The translations under genes and the position numbers were made by a program. The notes under the pieces were generated by a model, which searched no databases, had not been told where the DNA came from, and saw only the letters and a list, made by a program, of their open reading frames with translations. From contig NZ_JBHLWM010000012.1 of the NCBI RefSeq assembly GCF_042432815.1, positions 186,001 to 250,000 on the forward strand: a stretch of 64,000 bases of DNA. The letters run 5' to 3'. Below, in pieces: positions 17,115-26,442 of this stretch (its first letter is position 1; each line of letters opens with the position of its first letter). Source of the DNA: Rhodopseudomonas telluris (lineage in GTDB: Bacteria; Pseudomonadota; Alphaproteobacteria; Rhizobiales; Xanthobacteraceae).

Positions 17115-18287
17115 ATGGCCATGATCGTTCGGCAGTTCATCAGTTGGATCCGCCACGCGCCCGCCGGTGAGCGCGCCGAAGCGACAAGGGCGTTGGCGCG
17201 GGCCTGGCTGATTTCAGATCTCACCCCCGACGACCGCGCTGCCGCCGAGGGCGCGCTGCTGATGATGCTGGACGACGTCTCGCCGCTGGTGCGGCAGGCG
17301 ATGGCGCAGGTGTTTTCGCGCAGCGTACGTGCGCCGGCCGCGATCGTCCGTGCGCTCGCCGCCGATCAGGCCTCGGTGGCGCTGCCGGTGCTCGAATTCT
17401 CGCCGCTGCTGCTCGACGCCGATCTGGTCGATCTGGTCGCGACCGGTGACGACGCCGTGCAATGCGCGGTCGCGCGCCGCGTTCGGCTGCCGGCCGCGGT
17501 GTGCGCGGCGATCGCAGAGGTCGGCTCCGCCGCTGCCGCGCTCGAACTCATCGAGAATCCGCACGCCGAGCTGGCGCCGTTTTCGTGGGACCGCATCGTC
17601 GAGCGCCACGGCCATCTCGCGGCGATCCGCGAGTCGATGCTGGTGCTGGAGGATCTGCCGGCGGCGACGCGGCTGGCGCTGGTCGCCAAGCTGTCCGATA
17701 CGCTGCAGCAATTCGTCGTCGCACGCGGCTGGCTGTCGGCCGATCGCGCCGCGCGGACCACCGCGGAAGCGCTCGACCGCTCCACCGTGACTGTGGCGGC
17801 GCGCTCGCGCGGCGACGACATGCGCGCGCTGATGCAGCATCTGCGCGCCACCGGCCAGCTCACCGCGGGGCTGATCCTGCGCGCGCTGCTGTCAGGCAAT
17901 CTCGAATTGTTCGAACACGCGCTGGCCGAACTGTCCGGCCTGCCGCAGGCCCGCGTCGGCGCGCTGCTGCACGCCCGCGGCGCAAGTATCAACGCGCTGC
18001 TGGCGCGGGCCGGCCTGCCAGAGACGACGTTCGCGGCCTTCCGCGCCGCGCTCGACGCGCTCCACGAGATCGGCTTCGTCGACAGCGAGAACGGCGCGGT
18101 CCGCCTGCGCCGGCTGATGGTCGAGCGCGTGCTCACCCGCTGCGAAACCAGCGAAGACGCCGCCGCCCCCCTGCTGATCCTGCTCCGCCGCTTCGCCACC
18201 GAATCCGCCCGCGAAGACGCCAGCGCCTTCTGCGACGACATGCTCGCCGAGCACTTCGTCTGGCGCCTCGAGCGATTGGCGGCGTAG
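17115..18287 (+). CDS. DUF2336 protein (HEAT-like helical repeats)
   Basis: A 390-residue all-helical protein matching the DUF2336 family, which is widespread in alphaproteobacteria and often sits near two-component genes. No catalytic motif is visible. A receiver protein and an HPt protein are encoded about 1 kb downstream on the other strand, so a signalling role is plausible. ATG at 17115, with another ATG at 17121. Confidence 0.75.
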   Translation: MAMIVRQFISWIRHAPAGERAEATRALARAWLISDLTPDDRAAAEGALLMMLDDVSPLVRQAMAQVFSRSVRAPAAIVRALAADQASVALPVLEFSPLLLDADLVDLVATGDDAVQCAVARRVRLPAAVCAAIAEVGSAAAALELIENPHAELAPFSWDRIVERHGHLAAIRESMLVLEDLPAATRLALVAKLSDTLQQFVVARGWLSADRAARTTAEALDRSTVTVAARSRGDDMRALMQHLRATGQLTAGLILRALLSGNLELFEHALAELSGLPQARVGALLHARGASINALLARAGLPETTFAAFRAALDALHEIGFVDSENGAVRLRRLMVERVLTRCETSEDAAAPLLILLRRFATESAREDASAFCDDMLAEHFVWRLERLAA

Positions 18288-18299
18288 CTCAATCTCCCC

Positions 18300-18482
18300 G
18301 TCATTCCGGCGCATCGCCCCACCACCAGCGTTCGTCATTCCGGGGCGCGAACGCAGTTCGCGAACCCGGAATCCATCACCCCTGCGGGTGCGGTCCAGCA
18401 CAGCCGCGGTGAGGCCGGTTTAGCCAGAGAGTCCAGGGGCTATGGATTCCGGGTTCGCGCTCCGCGCGCCCCGGAATGACGG
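18300..18482. repeat. Interspersed palindromic repeats flanking the GIY-YIG gene (left)
   Basis: Two modules: CGTCATTCCGGGGCGCGAACG...CGAACCCGGAATCCAT at about 18333-18377, and GGATTCCGGGTTCGCGCTCC...CCCCGGAATGACG at about 18441-18481. Between them is AGCACAGCCGCGGTGAGGCC, which recurs in the right-hand flank at about 18960. Another copy of the first module lies at 18548-18592, just before the gene. Confidence 0.8.
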
Positions 18483-18606
18483 TGAGGTGGTGCAGTTGAC
18501 GGCGATCATTGCGGCCTGCGTGCTGTGATCTAGCCTCCCGAGAGGCCGTCATTCCGGGGCGCGAACGTAGTGAGCGAACCCGGAATCCATATCCCCTGGA
18601 CTCGCG

Positions 18607-18894
18607 ATGGCGTACTACGTCTACATGCTCGCCAGCGGGAAGCACGGGACGCTGTATATCGGCGTGACGCGCGACCTGGTGCGCCGGGTGCACGAGCATC
18701 GCAGCCATGCGGTGCCGGGTTTCACGGCTCGCTACGAGGTCTGCGTTCTGGTGTGGTTCGAGATCTACGAGGATGCCCTGACAGCGATCGCGCGCGAGAA
18801 AGATCTCAAGAAATGGCGCCGCGAATGGAAGGTGCAGCTGATCGAGGCGCAGAATCCGGCGTGGGTCGATCTGTTTCCCGGGATCAGTCAATAA
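18607..18894 (+). CDS. GIY-YIG nuclease-family protein
   Basis: A 95-residue single-domain protein with the GIY-YIG fold: YYVYMLASG at the start, TLYIGVTRDLVRRVHEH, and later EDALTAIAREKDLKKWRR with the conserved Glu/Lys. These small UPF0213-like proteins are often encoded inside palindromic repeat clusters in Bradyrhizobiaceae, and this one is bracketed on both sides by closely related repeats. A function in repeat maintenance is unproven. Family confidence is high, role unknown. Confidence 0.9.
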   Translation: MAYYVYMLASGKHGTLYIGVTRDLVRRVHEHRSHAVPGFTARYEVCVLVWFEIYEDALTAIAREKDLKKWRREWKVQLIEAQNPAWVDLFPGISQ

Positions 18895-18899
18895 GCCCG

Positions 18900-19043
18900 G
18901 GATTCCGCGGCGCGAGCGCAGGTCGCGAGCTTGGAACTACACCCCTGCGCATGCAGTGGAGCACAGCCGCGGTGAGGCCAGTTTGGCCAGAGAGTCCAGG
19001 GGCTATGGATTCCGGGTTCGCGCTGCGCGCGCCCCGGAATGAC
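18900..19043. repeat. Interspersed palindromic repeats flanking the GIY-YIG gene (right)
   Basis: Near-duplicate of the left flank: GGAGCACAGCCGCGGTGAGG, then AGAGAGTCCAGGGGCTATGG, then GGATTCCGGGTTCGCGCTGC through CCCCGGAATGACGG. The matching left-flank block is at about 18395-18481. Confidence 0.8.
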
Positions 19044-19059
19044 GGGGAGGGGCCGCGGC

Positions 19060-19641
19060 TTATGACTCCCCCGGCACGATGCTCGGGGCCAGGATCGCTT
19101 CGAGATGCTCGGGGCGGTCGCGGTTGACGGAGGCCAGGTATTCGTCGGCGACGCTGCGGAGTTTGCGGATCAGGGCGCGCTGCAGGTCGGCCTTGCTGGG
19201 CGCGGCGCCCTCGCGGACGATCGCCTGCACGGCGTCGACATGGTTGGCGAGCAGTTCGTCCGGCACGCGCGCCAGATCCGGCGCGTGCTCGATGACGCGG
19301 CACAGGCTCTCGGCGGCGGCCGCCGCGGCCGGATAGCCGAAGGTGGCGGCGTCGCCCTTGATGTCGTGCGCGGCGCGAAACAGTTCGCCGCGGTTGGCGG
19401 ACGACACGCCGTCGCGCCGCAGCGCCGCGAAGGCGGCGGCGAGGCGGTCGCATTCGACGCTCATCCAGCCGCCGAATTCACCCGACAGCTCGGCCAGCGC
19501 CTGTTCGGCGCGCGCCACCGGATCGTCGGCGGGCTCGTCGCCGATCCGGCGCATCACCTTGCGCAGCGGATTGGCCTGGGTGAACACCTGATGATCGGGG
19601 AAGGTCGCGACCTGAATGTCGCCGGGGCGTTTCCTGGGCAT
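19060..19641 (-). CDS. HPt-domain phosphotransfer protein
   Basis: A 193-residue protein with a histidine phosphotransfer helix AAHDIKGDAATFGY (His92 is the phosphoacceptor). Long helices on both sides form the expected bundle. It would accept phosphate from a receiver and pass it on. The receiver gene lies 4 bases upstream (ends at 19646), so the pair is translated from one transcript and likely works together. No kinase gene is in the window. Confidence 0.85.
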   Translation of the reverse strand: MPRKRPGDIQVATFPDHQVFTQANPLRKVMRRIGDEPADDPVARAEQALAELSGEFGGWMSVECDRLAAAFAALRRDGVSSANRGELFRAAHDIKGDAATFGYPAAAAAAESLCRVIEHAPDLARVPDELLANHVDAVQAIVREGAAPSKADLQRALIRKLRSVADEYLASVNRDRPEHLEAILAPSIVPGES

Positions 19642-19645
19642 GGCG

Positions 19646-20191
19646 TCAGCTCGTGACCTTGGCCTTGTCGAGCAGCGACGGCTGCTGAATGATGTCGGCC
19701 TCGCCGGTGCCGCGCCGCTCCGGGCCGATATAGCCGCCCGACGTGTTGCGGCGGCGGTCGGGGCCGAAGTAGTTGCGTGTCTTGATGAACGGGCGCGGGC
19801 TCGCCACCACGTTCAGCACCCGCTGATACAGCGATTTCGACGAGATCGGCTTGGCCAGGAACTCGGTGATGCCGGCGTCGCGCGCCAGCGTCACGCGGCG
19901 CTTCTCCGAATGCGCGGTCAGCATGATGATCGGCACGAACGGGTTGGCCTTCGAATCCGGCTGCCGGATCATCTGCGCCAGTTCCAGCCCGTCGAAGATC
20001 GGCATTTCCCAGTCGGTGATGATGATGTCGGGCGCCGCGTGCGTCGACATTTCGAGCGCGGTGGCGCCGTCCTCGGCTTCGTACACTTCGCGGGCGCCGA
20101 ACGAATGCAGCAGCGTCCGCAGGATGCGGCGCATGTGCGGATTGTCGTCGCAGACCAGGAAGCGCAGCTTGTTGAAGTCGATGCGAAACAT
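19646..20191 (-). CDS. CheY-like response regulator with C-terminal extension
   Basis: A 181-residue protein: residues 10-130 form a receiver domain with acidic pair Asp15/Asp16, phosphoacceptor Asp60 (ITDWEMP), Thr in IMLTAHS and Lys in FLAKPIS. There is no DNA-binding output domain; the last 45 residues contain two DRRR/ERRG motifs (GPDRRRN, GPERRGT). Such stand-alone receivers act by protein contact, and the partner is presumably the HPt protein encoded 4 bases downstream. Confidence 0.9.
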   Translation of the reverse strand: MFRIDFNKLRFLVCDDNPHMRRILRTLLHSFGAREVYEAEDGATALEMSTHAAPDIIITDWEMPIFDGLELAQMIRQPDSKANPFVPIIMLTAHSEKRRVTLARDAGITEFLAKPISSKSLYQRVLNVVASPRPFIKTRNYFGPDRRRNTSGGYIGPERRGTGEADIIQQPSLLDKAKVTS

Positions 20192-20440
20192 GAGGACACT
20201 TCGGGCGTTGCCGGCGCGCGGGTTACGTCGTGTTAACGATAAGCGGGCGGCGTTAAGGAAGGGTTGCGCGGGCGCTTCCGCTGCGGCGCGGCGACGAATG
20301 CTGCGGCGCAGGCCGCATGGCTCCGATGCGCCGGGAAGGGGCCACGAGCCGCTGGCGGAATGAAGGCCCGCCGCTAAGCTCGGCGCGCTTCGCCCGGGCA
20401 GTCCGGCGCGGAGCTAACAACAATCTGGAGGGAGGGACTC

Positions 20441-21457
20441 ATGGCGACGAGGCGCGATTTCATCAAGACCGCGGTGGCGGCCGGCATCGGCGGCGCGGCG
20501 CTCGGCGAGCTGGCACCGGCGAAGGCCGCGGCGGCCGCGACGGCGGCGGCGCCGCAGATGCCGCGGGGCCTGACGCTGCTGGCGATGCAGCAGGAAGACG
20601 GCAGCGAGACGCTCGGCGTCAAGCTGGACAACGGCGTGCTCGACGTTTCGGCCGCCGGCAAGGCGCTGAACATCGACGTGCCGCAGTCGCTGGAAAGTCT
20701 GCTGATGGTCGGCGGCGTGCCGGCGCTGGAGCGGGTGGTCGCCGCCGCCAAGGACAAGCCGGATTTCGTCAAGGACGAGGCGTCGATCAAGTTCGGCCGG
20801 CTGTTCACCGCGCCCGGCAAGATCGTCTGCGTCGGCCTCAACTACAAGGAGCACGCCGAGGAGGCCGGCGAGAAGCTGCCGAAGGAGCCGATCCTGTTCA
20901 ACAAATACAACAACACGCTGGCGCCGCATCGGACGACCATCAAGCTGCCGCCCGCCGAGGTCTCGACCAAGTTCGACTACGAGACCGAGCTGGTGATCGT
21001 GATGGGCAAGACCGCCCGCAACGTCTCGGAAGCCGACGCGCTGAGCTACGTCGCCGGCTACGCGGTCGGCCACGACTTCTCGGCGCGCGACCTTCAGCTC
21101 GAAAAGGGCGGGCAGTGGATGGTCGGCAAGACGCTCGACGGCTTCGCGCCGATCGGGCCGTATTTCGTCTCGGCCGATCTGGTCGATCCGAACAACCTGA
21201 CGATCGAGACCTATGTCAACGACGAGAAGGAGCCGCGGCAGAAGTCGAACACCGCGAAGTTCATCTTCAACCCGCAGAAGGTGATCTCCTACACGTCGAA
21301 ACTGTTCGCGCTCGAACCCGGCGACATCATCTTCACCGGCACCCCGTCCGGCGTCATCATCGGCATGCCGAAGGACAAGCAGGTCTGGCTGAAGAAGGGC
21401 GACCGCATCACCAGCAGGATCGAGAAGCTCGGCACGCTGATCTTCGATCTGGCGTAA
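20441..21457 (+). CDS. Tat-exported fumarylacetoacetate hydrolase (FAH) family protein
   Basis: A 338-residue protein with a twin-arginine signal (ATRRDFIKTAVAAG, then a hydrophobic Ala-rich stretch ending near AKAAA). An FAH-fold domain follows, with GLNYKEHAEEAGEK, the metal-site Glu residues in YETELVIVMGK and the loop DFSARDLQ, and IFTGTPSGVIIGM near the end. FAH-family enzymes cleave or decarboxylate beta-keto acids with Mg2+. Periplasmic export of this fold is unusual but recurs in this group. Strong RBS (GGAGGGAGG) before ATG 20441. Confidence 0.88.
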   Translation: MATRRDFIKTAVAAGIGGAALGELAPAKAAAAATAAAPQMPRGLTLLAMQQEDGSETLGVKLDNGVLDVSAAGKALNIDVPQSLESLLMVGGVPALERVVAAAKDKPDFVKDEASIKFGRLFTAPGKIVCVGLNYKEHAEEAGEKLPKEPILFNKYNNTLAPHRTTIKLPPAEVSTKFDYETELVIVMGKTARNVSEADALSYVAGYAVGHDFSARDLQLEKGGQWMVGKTLDGFAPIGPYFVSADLVDPNNLTIETYVNDEKEPRQKSNTAKFIFNPQKVISYTSKLFALEPGDIIFTGTPSGVIIGMPKDKQVWLKKGDRITSRIEKLGTLIFDLA

Positions 21458-21786
21458 GCGGGGCGCGGCACTGGCCGCCATCAACCTCTGCTCACACATT
21501 CCGTCATGGCCAGGCTCGTCCCGGCCCTGACGGGTGGAAACGCAAACGCCTGATCTCGAAGGCCGCATTTCCAGTCAGGCTTTGAGGAGCCCGGCGAAAG
21601 CCGGGCGTCTCGACGGATGCGCCGCGAGTCACCGACGCGAGGCCCCGCCGCAACCCTCAGCCGGCACAATGCCCCGTCCTCTGCGACGCGCGGTCGCGGC
21701 GATTCTTTCGGGTCGGGTATCGCGCTGCGGTGACGCCGTGCGCAGCGCCGATTAACCTCGGGAAATTCCTGATTCGGATGGCACGC
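21458..21786. repeat. Intergenic stretch with a palindromic repeat
   Basis: A GTCATGGCCAGGCTCGTCCC-type repeat lies at about 21503-21542, the same family as at 8392 and 23082. The rest contains no convincing gene. Confidence 0.55.
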
Positions 21787-21969
21787 ATGACCACCACCCC
21801 CATCTGCCCGGCCTGCAACGAACCGCTCGAACTGATCGGCAACCGCCCGCTGGTGCAGGGGTATCAGGTCCGCGACTATCGCTGCGCCAAGTGCCAGACC
21901 ACCAGCCACCACGCCACGCATTGGGACCACGCGCTGACCGCGCCGAATGGTCCGATCTATCACGAGTAG
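21787..21969 (+). CDS. Small zinc-ribbon-like protein
   Basis: A 60-residue protein with two CxxC pairs (CPAC near residue 7 and CAKC near residue 37), fitting a four-Cys zinc ribbon, then a His-rich HHATHWDHA segment. In-frame ATG at 21778 is an alternative start. The function is unknown. Confidence 0.6.
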   Translation: MTTTPICPACNEPLELIGNRPLVQGYQVRDYRCAKCQTTSHHATHWDHALTAPNGPIYHE

Positions 21970-22180
21970 GCGCTGGCCTTAGCGCCGTGCCGTCCGCGCG
22001 GCGTCGCCGTGCTGCACCGCAGCGGCTTCATCGACGATTAGCCATCGCGCACGATCGCGTCCGCGCGGCGTCCGAATTTGTCGTTGCGCATGGCGGGCGC
22101 CGGATTTGCCGGTTAGGTTGATCGTCTCCGCGGCCGCGCATCGCCGCTGCCGCGCCGGCGAGTCACACGGGGGGCCTTTC

Positions 22181-22345
22181 ATGACCGACGAAGTCACGGC
22201 GTTTCTGATGTTCACCACGCTCTGCAGCGCCTTCCTGATCGGCCTGATGCTCACCTACGCCCGCCGCCTCAACCGCCTCCGCGCCACCGTCGCCGTCCTC
22301 AGCCAGGTCAACGACATGGTCCCGCAACGGCGGGACCAGCGGTAG
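22181..22345 (+). CDS. Small single-span membrane protein
   Basis: A 54-residue protein with one hydrophobic helix (FLMFTTLCSAFLIGLMLTY) followed by a basic cytoplasmic tail (ARRLNRLRA). Start ATG 22181 after ACGGGGGGCC. No family recognised. Confidence 0.5.
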   Translation: MTDEVTAFLMFTTLCSAFLIGLMLTYARRLNRLRATVAVLSQVNDMVPQRRDQR

Positions 22346-22427
22346 ACACGAGCGCACCGCGGCCCCGCAAGCCGCGCGTCGCAGCCCCGCATAGCCCAAC
22401 GCAGCCTTATCCTCGGCCAACCCCACC

Positions 22428-22480
22428 CGTCATTCCGGGACGTACGCGGCGCAGCTGTGGCCGAAGGCGGAATCCCGCGG
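22428..22480. repeat. Palindromic repeat fragment (GTCATTCCGGGACGTACGCG)
   Basis: A diverged CGTCATTCCGGG...GGCGGAATCCCGCG element just downstream of the restriction-modification gene. Confidence 0.5.
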
Positions 22481-22497
22481 CAAGGTGCCGAGCCGCA

Positions 22498-25400
22498 CTA
22501 CGCAGCACGGCGTAGCGCCGGGCCGCGCAGCACGAACGTCACGCCGTCGCGAGTGCTGACATGGCCGAGCCGCGCCAGCGCGGCGAGTACATCTGCGACC
22601 TTGGCATCGGTCGTTCGCGTCCGCCTGAACTGCGCAGCCAGCGTCTTGGCATCGATCGCACCCGGCGCCGCCGCGAGCGCCGCGAACACCGCGGCGGTTT
22701 GCTCCACCGGGTTGGTCGGAAAGGCGGGCTTTTGCTGGGCTTCGCCGAGGTCGAGCGTGGCGGCGACTTGCGCGCCGTCTTCGGCAACCGCCTGCTTGTC
22801 GACGCCCTTGGCAAAGCGCGGGATCTGATAGTCCGGCCTCAGCCAGCGCACCAGCCCACGTTTCTCCTCGGCGGCGCGCTGCTTGTTCAAGGCGACCAAC
22901 CGCGCCAAGATCTCGTCGTCGGACAAATCCGCCGGCCAGCCGTAAGCTTCGGCCACGGCGACGTCGAGCTTGTCGTGAAGCTCCTTCAGGATCAGGACCA
23001 GCCCGTCGTCGAAGATGCGCTGTTCGTCCGGCGTCAGCACATTGCTCTCCGCGTTCTGGCCGCGCATCCCCGTCTCCCCGTCATGGCCGGGCTCGTCCCG
23101 GCCATCCACGCCTTTCTTAGCTCTGCGACCGGAAGGCGTGGATCCCCGGGACGAGCCCGGGGATGACGACTTTGCTTGTGGAATCGCTCCCGCCCTGATC
23201 CGCTCCAGTACGTTGTAAAGCCCGGTCAGCGTCAGATGCGGATGCTCAGCCAGCACACGCTTGCGATGCGCGTCGAGCTCTTCGGCGATGCCGCGGATGA
23301 CGTGTTTCTGTATTGGATTGGCGTTGGGGAAGGGGAAGGGGTCGAAGCAGCGGGATTTCGAGTAGCGCGGATCGTTGCCGACGCCGAGCCAGCCGCCGGC
23401 GCGGAGTGCCCAGACGACATGCATGCGGGAGGATAACATGCCGAGTATCGTTGCGTCGTCGCACGCGATCGCGACCAACATGTTGTCCGGAATGATCGAG
23501 GTATCCAAAAATTGGAATACCCGATGTTTGGCCGTCTCGACAGTTACTAAATAACGCGGAAGGTCTGTGAGAGCAGGTCTTAGCTCTTTCCGAGGCTCGC
23601 CAAAGACCCACCAATGCCTGCGGTAACTCTCCCGGTTATTGCGGTCTCTCTCGGTCTTCACCGTCGTCGTGAGATGTTGGTAGATCTCCGGAAAATGCCT
23701 TCTGACATCGATTTCGTCGAGCCCGAAAAGATCAATCACTTTAACGTCGCGCGCTCGGTTCGTGAGATCGCGTCCATTTCGATAATCTTTGACGTACGAA
23801 TCCAAGCCTGGACGTCTTCCAAGCCCGAGGTGAATGGCCTCCTGTTTGGATACAATAAAGCCAGAGCCATGCAACTTGACGCCGGGTGAGCAAAGACCTG
23901 CGTTTGCTTCCAAGATTTTTGCTGCGGTTACATCCACACCGACAGTTAGGTCAGAGTTGATGAATCCTTCGTGCGGCTTGAGCTTGATCTCGGGGAAGTC
24001 CGTGTCGAGGCCCGCCTCATGCCACACTTCCTGTAAGATGCCTTCGCTTGTACCTGCGACTCCCGCCGTCATCGCAATTCGCACCGCCGCTGCATCTGGT
24101 GTCGCCTTCGTCCAGGGATGATCCGGAATCGCCATGATCAGCGAGATCGGCTTCTTCGCCTTGAGGTGCTTCTCCATCACCCGACGCTGAAACACCTGCG
24201 AGATCGAATTTGTCGTCACCAATCCGAAACGGCGCAGCACCGTGCCCTTGCGCGTCAGCAGCTCAGCGGCGTGATCCCACCAATACATCACGAAGTCGGC
24301 CGACTCGTTCATTCGTGGATGCGCGGCCCATAACGCTTCGGCGTAGGGCAGCCGCGCACGGATGTCCTTGCCGCCGATGAACGGCGGATTCCCCACGATG
24401 AACTCCGCCGCAGGCCATTCCGGCCGCCGCGGGTTGGGGTAGGTTTCCTTGCCCCGCACGACCTTCGGCAGCGGTGCGCCGTCCCAATCGAGCACGGCGT
24501 TCTTCACCTTGATGTTCCGAAAGGCTTGCAGGATCGGCTCTTCCGGCGGTCCGCCCTTAATGCGGAAGTGCCATTGCAGATAGCCGATCCACAGCACCAG
24601 CTCGGCGATCGCCGCCGCACGCGGGTTGATCTCGAGGCCGAGGAATTGCTGCGGGTCGACACTGTGTGATCCTAGCCCGCGCAGCGCTTCCTGACCGCCG
24701 AGGTCGAGCAGGGCCTCCAGCACTTCGCCTTCGAGGCGCTTCATCAATTCGAGCGCGACATAGAGGAAATTGCCGGTGCCGCAGGCCGGGTCGAGCACCC
24801 GCGTGTGACAGAGCTGATCGTGAAATGCCTGCACCGCCGCGGCCGCGCGCTTGAGATCGCCACTGCTGCGGAAGGTTTCGGCGGTCGCCTGGACATTGCG
24901 CCAGTCTTCGCGCAGCGGCTCGATCACCGTTGCGATCACCAGCCGCTCGACATAGGCGCGCGGCGTGTAGTGAGCGCCGAGCTTCTTGCGATCCTGGGGA
25001 TCGAGCGCCTGTTCGAGCAGCGTGCCAAAGATCGACGGATCCACCTCGTTCCAGTCGTGGTCGGCCGCGCGGCGTAGTTCGCCGATTTCTTCGCGGCCGA
25101 GCGACAGCGCGGCCCGCGTCCGAAAGAACTCTCCATTGAACCGCTTCACCTTTGCTTTCAGCGAGTGCGCCCAAGTGCCGAGGTCCATCGCCTCCCACAG
25201 CTGGGTCACTTCAGGCACGAACGTTTCGGGATGCTGTTCGCACCCTTCCAGCAGCGTTTTGAATGCCTTCTTCGGCAGCAGCCCGACGTCCTCGGCGAAC
25301 ATCGTGAACAGGCAGCGCATCAGAAACATCGCGACGTCTTCGGGAGAGTACGTCTTCTCCAAGGCCAGCGACACCTGTGCGAGTCGCTTGGCGATGTCAC

Positions 25401-26058
25401 GCGTGACCTTGGCGGATTTCTGCGTCGGGTCCAACGATTGCGGTTCGTTCCAGATCGACTGCAGGCGGTCGCGGACGTCGTCGTTGCGCAAGTCTTCGAG
25501 GTATATGCGGAAGCTCTGCCGATCCGGAAACTGCGTGTAGTTCTTGCCCTGTCCGGAAAAGTCGGCATAGACCTCGATGCAATGGCCGACGTCGCAGACC
25601 AGGATGAAGGGCGGCCAGCCGTGCGCGGCGGGCAGGGCGCGCGCGTAGTCCTCGGCCTGGCGCTTGGCATTCAGCATCAGCACGTCCCATGCGCGTTCCG
25701 CGCCGCGGCGTCCGCGCGCGACGTCGTCGCGTTCGGAATCGACGAAGTCTTGTCCCAGTCTGATTTGGTTGCGTTGACCGGGGCGCCGGCTCTGTTTGGC
25801 CTCGAGCACGAAGCTGTTCTTCTTGTAGAGGTCGATACGTCCCCACGACTCTCCGTCGTTACTGATCACTTTGACGACGCGTTCGAAGACGTAGTCGTTG
25901 TGATCGTGCGTAGCACCGGCCGGCTGAGGGTGGTCGACGTTGATGACGTCGCAAAGCTCGGTGAGGAACAGGCCGTAGTTTGCGCGCTCCTGCCCGCCTT
26001 CCTGATTCTGCCAGCGCGTGATGAATTGTTCGACGGGATCGCGCGCCAAATGACTCAT
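22498..26058 (-). CDS. Single-chain restriction-modification enzyme (MmeI/type IIL-like)
   Basis: A 1,186-residue protein with both nuclease and methylase in one chain. Near residues 73-93 is a PD-(D/E)xK-like motif (RIDLYKKNSFVLEAKQS). Around residue 422 is SAM-binding motif I (DPACGTGNFLYVALE), and around residue 553 the N6-adenine methylase motif IV (IVGNPPFIGG). A long C-terminal part probably recognises the DNA target. Such enzymes cut unmodified DNA and protect host DNA by methylating one strand; phage defence is the known role of the group. No separate specificity or helicase gene adjoins it. A palindromic repeat lies in frame in the C-terminal third (23076-23172). The ATG at 26058 is preferred over 26115 because the family start SHLARDPVEQF follows it. 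Confidence 0.88.
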   Translation of the reverse strand: MSHLARDPVEQFITRWQNQEGGQERANYGLFLTELCDVINVDHPQPAGATHDHNDYVFERVVKVISNDGESWGRIDLYKKNSFVLEAKQSRRPGQRNQIRLGQDFVDSERDDVARGRRGAERAWDVLMLNAKRQAEDYARALPAAHGWPPFILVCDVGHCIEVYADFSGQGKNYTQFPDRQSFRIYLEDLRNDDVRDRLQSIWNEPQSLDPTQKSAKVTRDIAKRLAQVSLALEKTYSPEDVAMFLMRCLFTMFAEDVGLLPKKAFKTLLEGCEQHPETFVPEVTQLWEAMDLGTWAHSLKAKVKRFNGEFFRTRAALSLGREEIGELRRAADHDWNEVDPSIFGTLLEQALDPQDRKKLGAHYTPRAYVERLVIATVIEPLREDWRNVQATAETFRSSGDLKRAAAAVQAFHDQLCHTRVLDPACGTGNFLYVALELMKRLEGEVLEALLDLGGQEALRGLGSHSVDPQQFLGLEINPRAAAIAELVLWIGYLQWHFRIKGGPPEEPILQAFRNIKVKNAVLDWDGAPLPKVVRGKETYPNPRRPEWPAAEFIVGNPPFIGGKDIRARLPYAEALWAAHPRMNESADFVMYWWDHAAELLTRKGTVLRRFGLVTTNSISQVFQRRVMEKHLKAKKPISLIMAIPDHPWTKATPDAAAVRIAMTAGVAGTSEGILQEVWHEAGLDTDFPEIKLKPHEGFINSDLTVGVDVTAAKILEANAGLCSPGVKLHGSGFIVSKQEAIHLGLGRRPGLDSYVKDYRNGRDLTNRARDVKVIDLFGLDEIDVRRHFPEIYQHLTTTVKTERDRNNRESYRRHWWVFGEPRKELRPALTDLPRYLVTVETAKHRVFQFLDTSIIPDNMLVAIACDDATILGMLSSRMHVVWALRAGGWLGVGNDPRYSKSRCFDPFPFPNANPIQKHVIRGIAEELDAHRKRVLAEHPHLTLTGLYNVLERIRAGAIPQAKSSSPGSSRGSTPSGRRAKKGVDGRDEPGHDGETGMRGQNAESNVLTPDEQRIFDDGLVLILKELHDKLDVAVAEAYGWPADLSDDEILARLVALNKQRAAEEKRGLVRWLRPDYQIPRFAKGVDKQAVAEDGAQVAATLDLGEAQQKPAFPTNPVEQTAAVFAALAAAPGAIDAKTLAAQFRRTRTTDAKVADVLAALARLGHVSTRDGVTFVLRGPALRRAA
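23076..23172. repeat. Palindromic repeat inserted in frame within the restriction-modification gene
   Basis: The sequence CGTCATGGCCGGGCTCGTCC at 23082 and its inverted partner GGGACGAGCCCGGGGATGAC at 23149-23168 form one palindromic element. Translated in the gene's frame it gives a hydrophilic Gly/Ser/Arg/Asp segment including GVDGRDEPGHDG, unlike the flanking protein. The frame stays open across it. Confidence 0.85.
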
Positions 26059-26442
26059 GAACACAACCAGAACGGGCAAGTATGCAGAAGGATCGAAATA
26101 TCGGACGATAATCATCGATTGTGTGAATAAGAAAATGCAACCTTAGGAGAGGTTGGTCGGCCGGCCCGAGAGCGAGGTTTTGTCCGGAGGCGCGAGGAAG
26201 TCGCAATCAGCGTTGCCGCAGCTTTGTCACCAGTTTGCCGTACCGGCCCGGATCGAAAAGCCTAGCGAAATCAACGTCGCGCCGTAACGGCGAGCCGGTC
26301 GCAACAAAATGGCCGGCCGTCGCCGCGCGGTGCGGGTAACCATTTGATAGAAATGTGGAAAATCGCCGCAAGTGGCGCCGCGTGCCGGCTAGCCGCTCTC
26401 GCTTCTCGTTCGCCGCTGCAGCGCTTGCGACGAGCCGACCGA
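26059..26442. other. Intergenic region, no gene seen
   Basis: Between the starts/ends of two minus-strand genes. It must include the restriction-modification promoter on the minus strand. I see no RNA gene or repeat that I can support. Confidence 0.4.

Noticed and set aside
16750..19043. CRISPR array
   Set aside because: The repeats are palindromic, irregularly spaced and differ in orientation; there are no regular unique spacers or cas genes.
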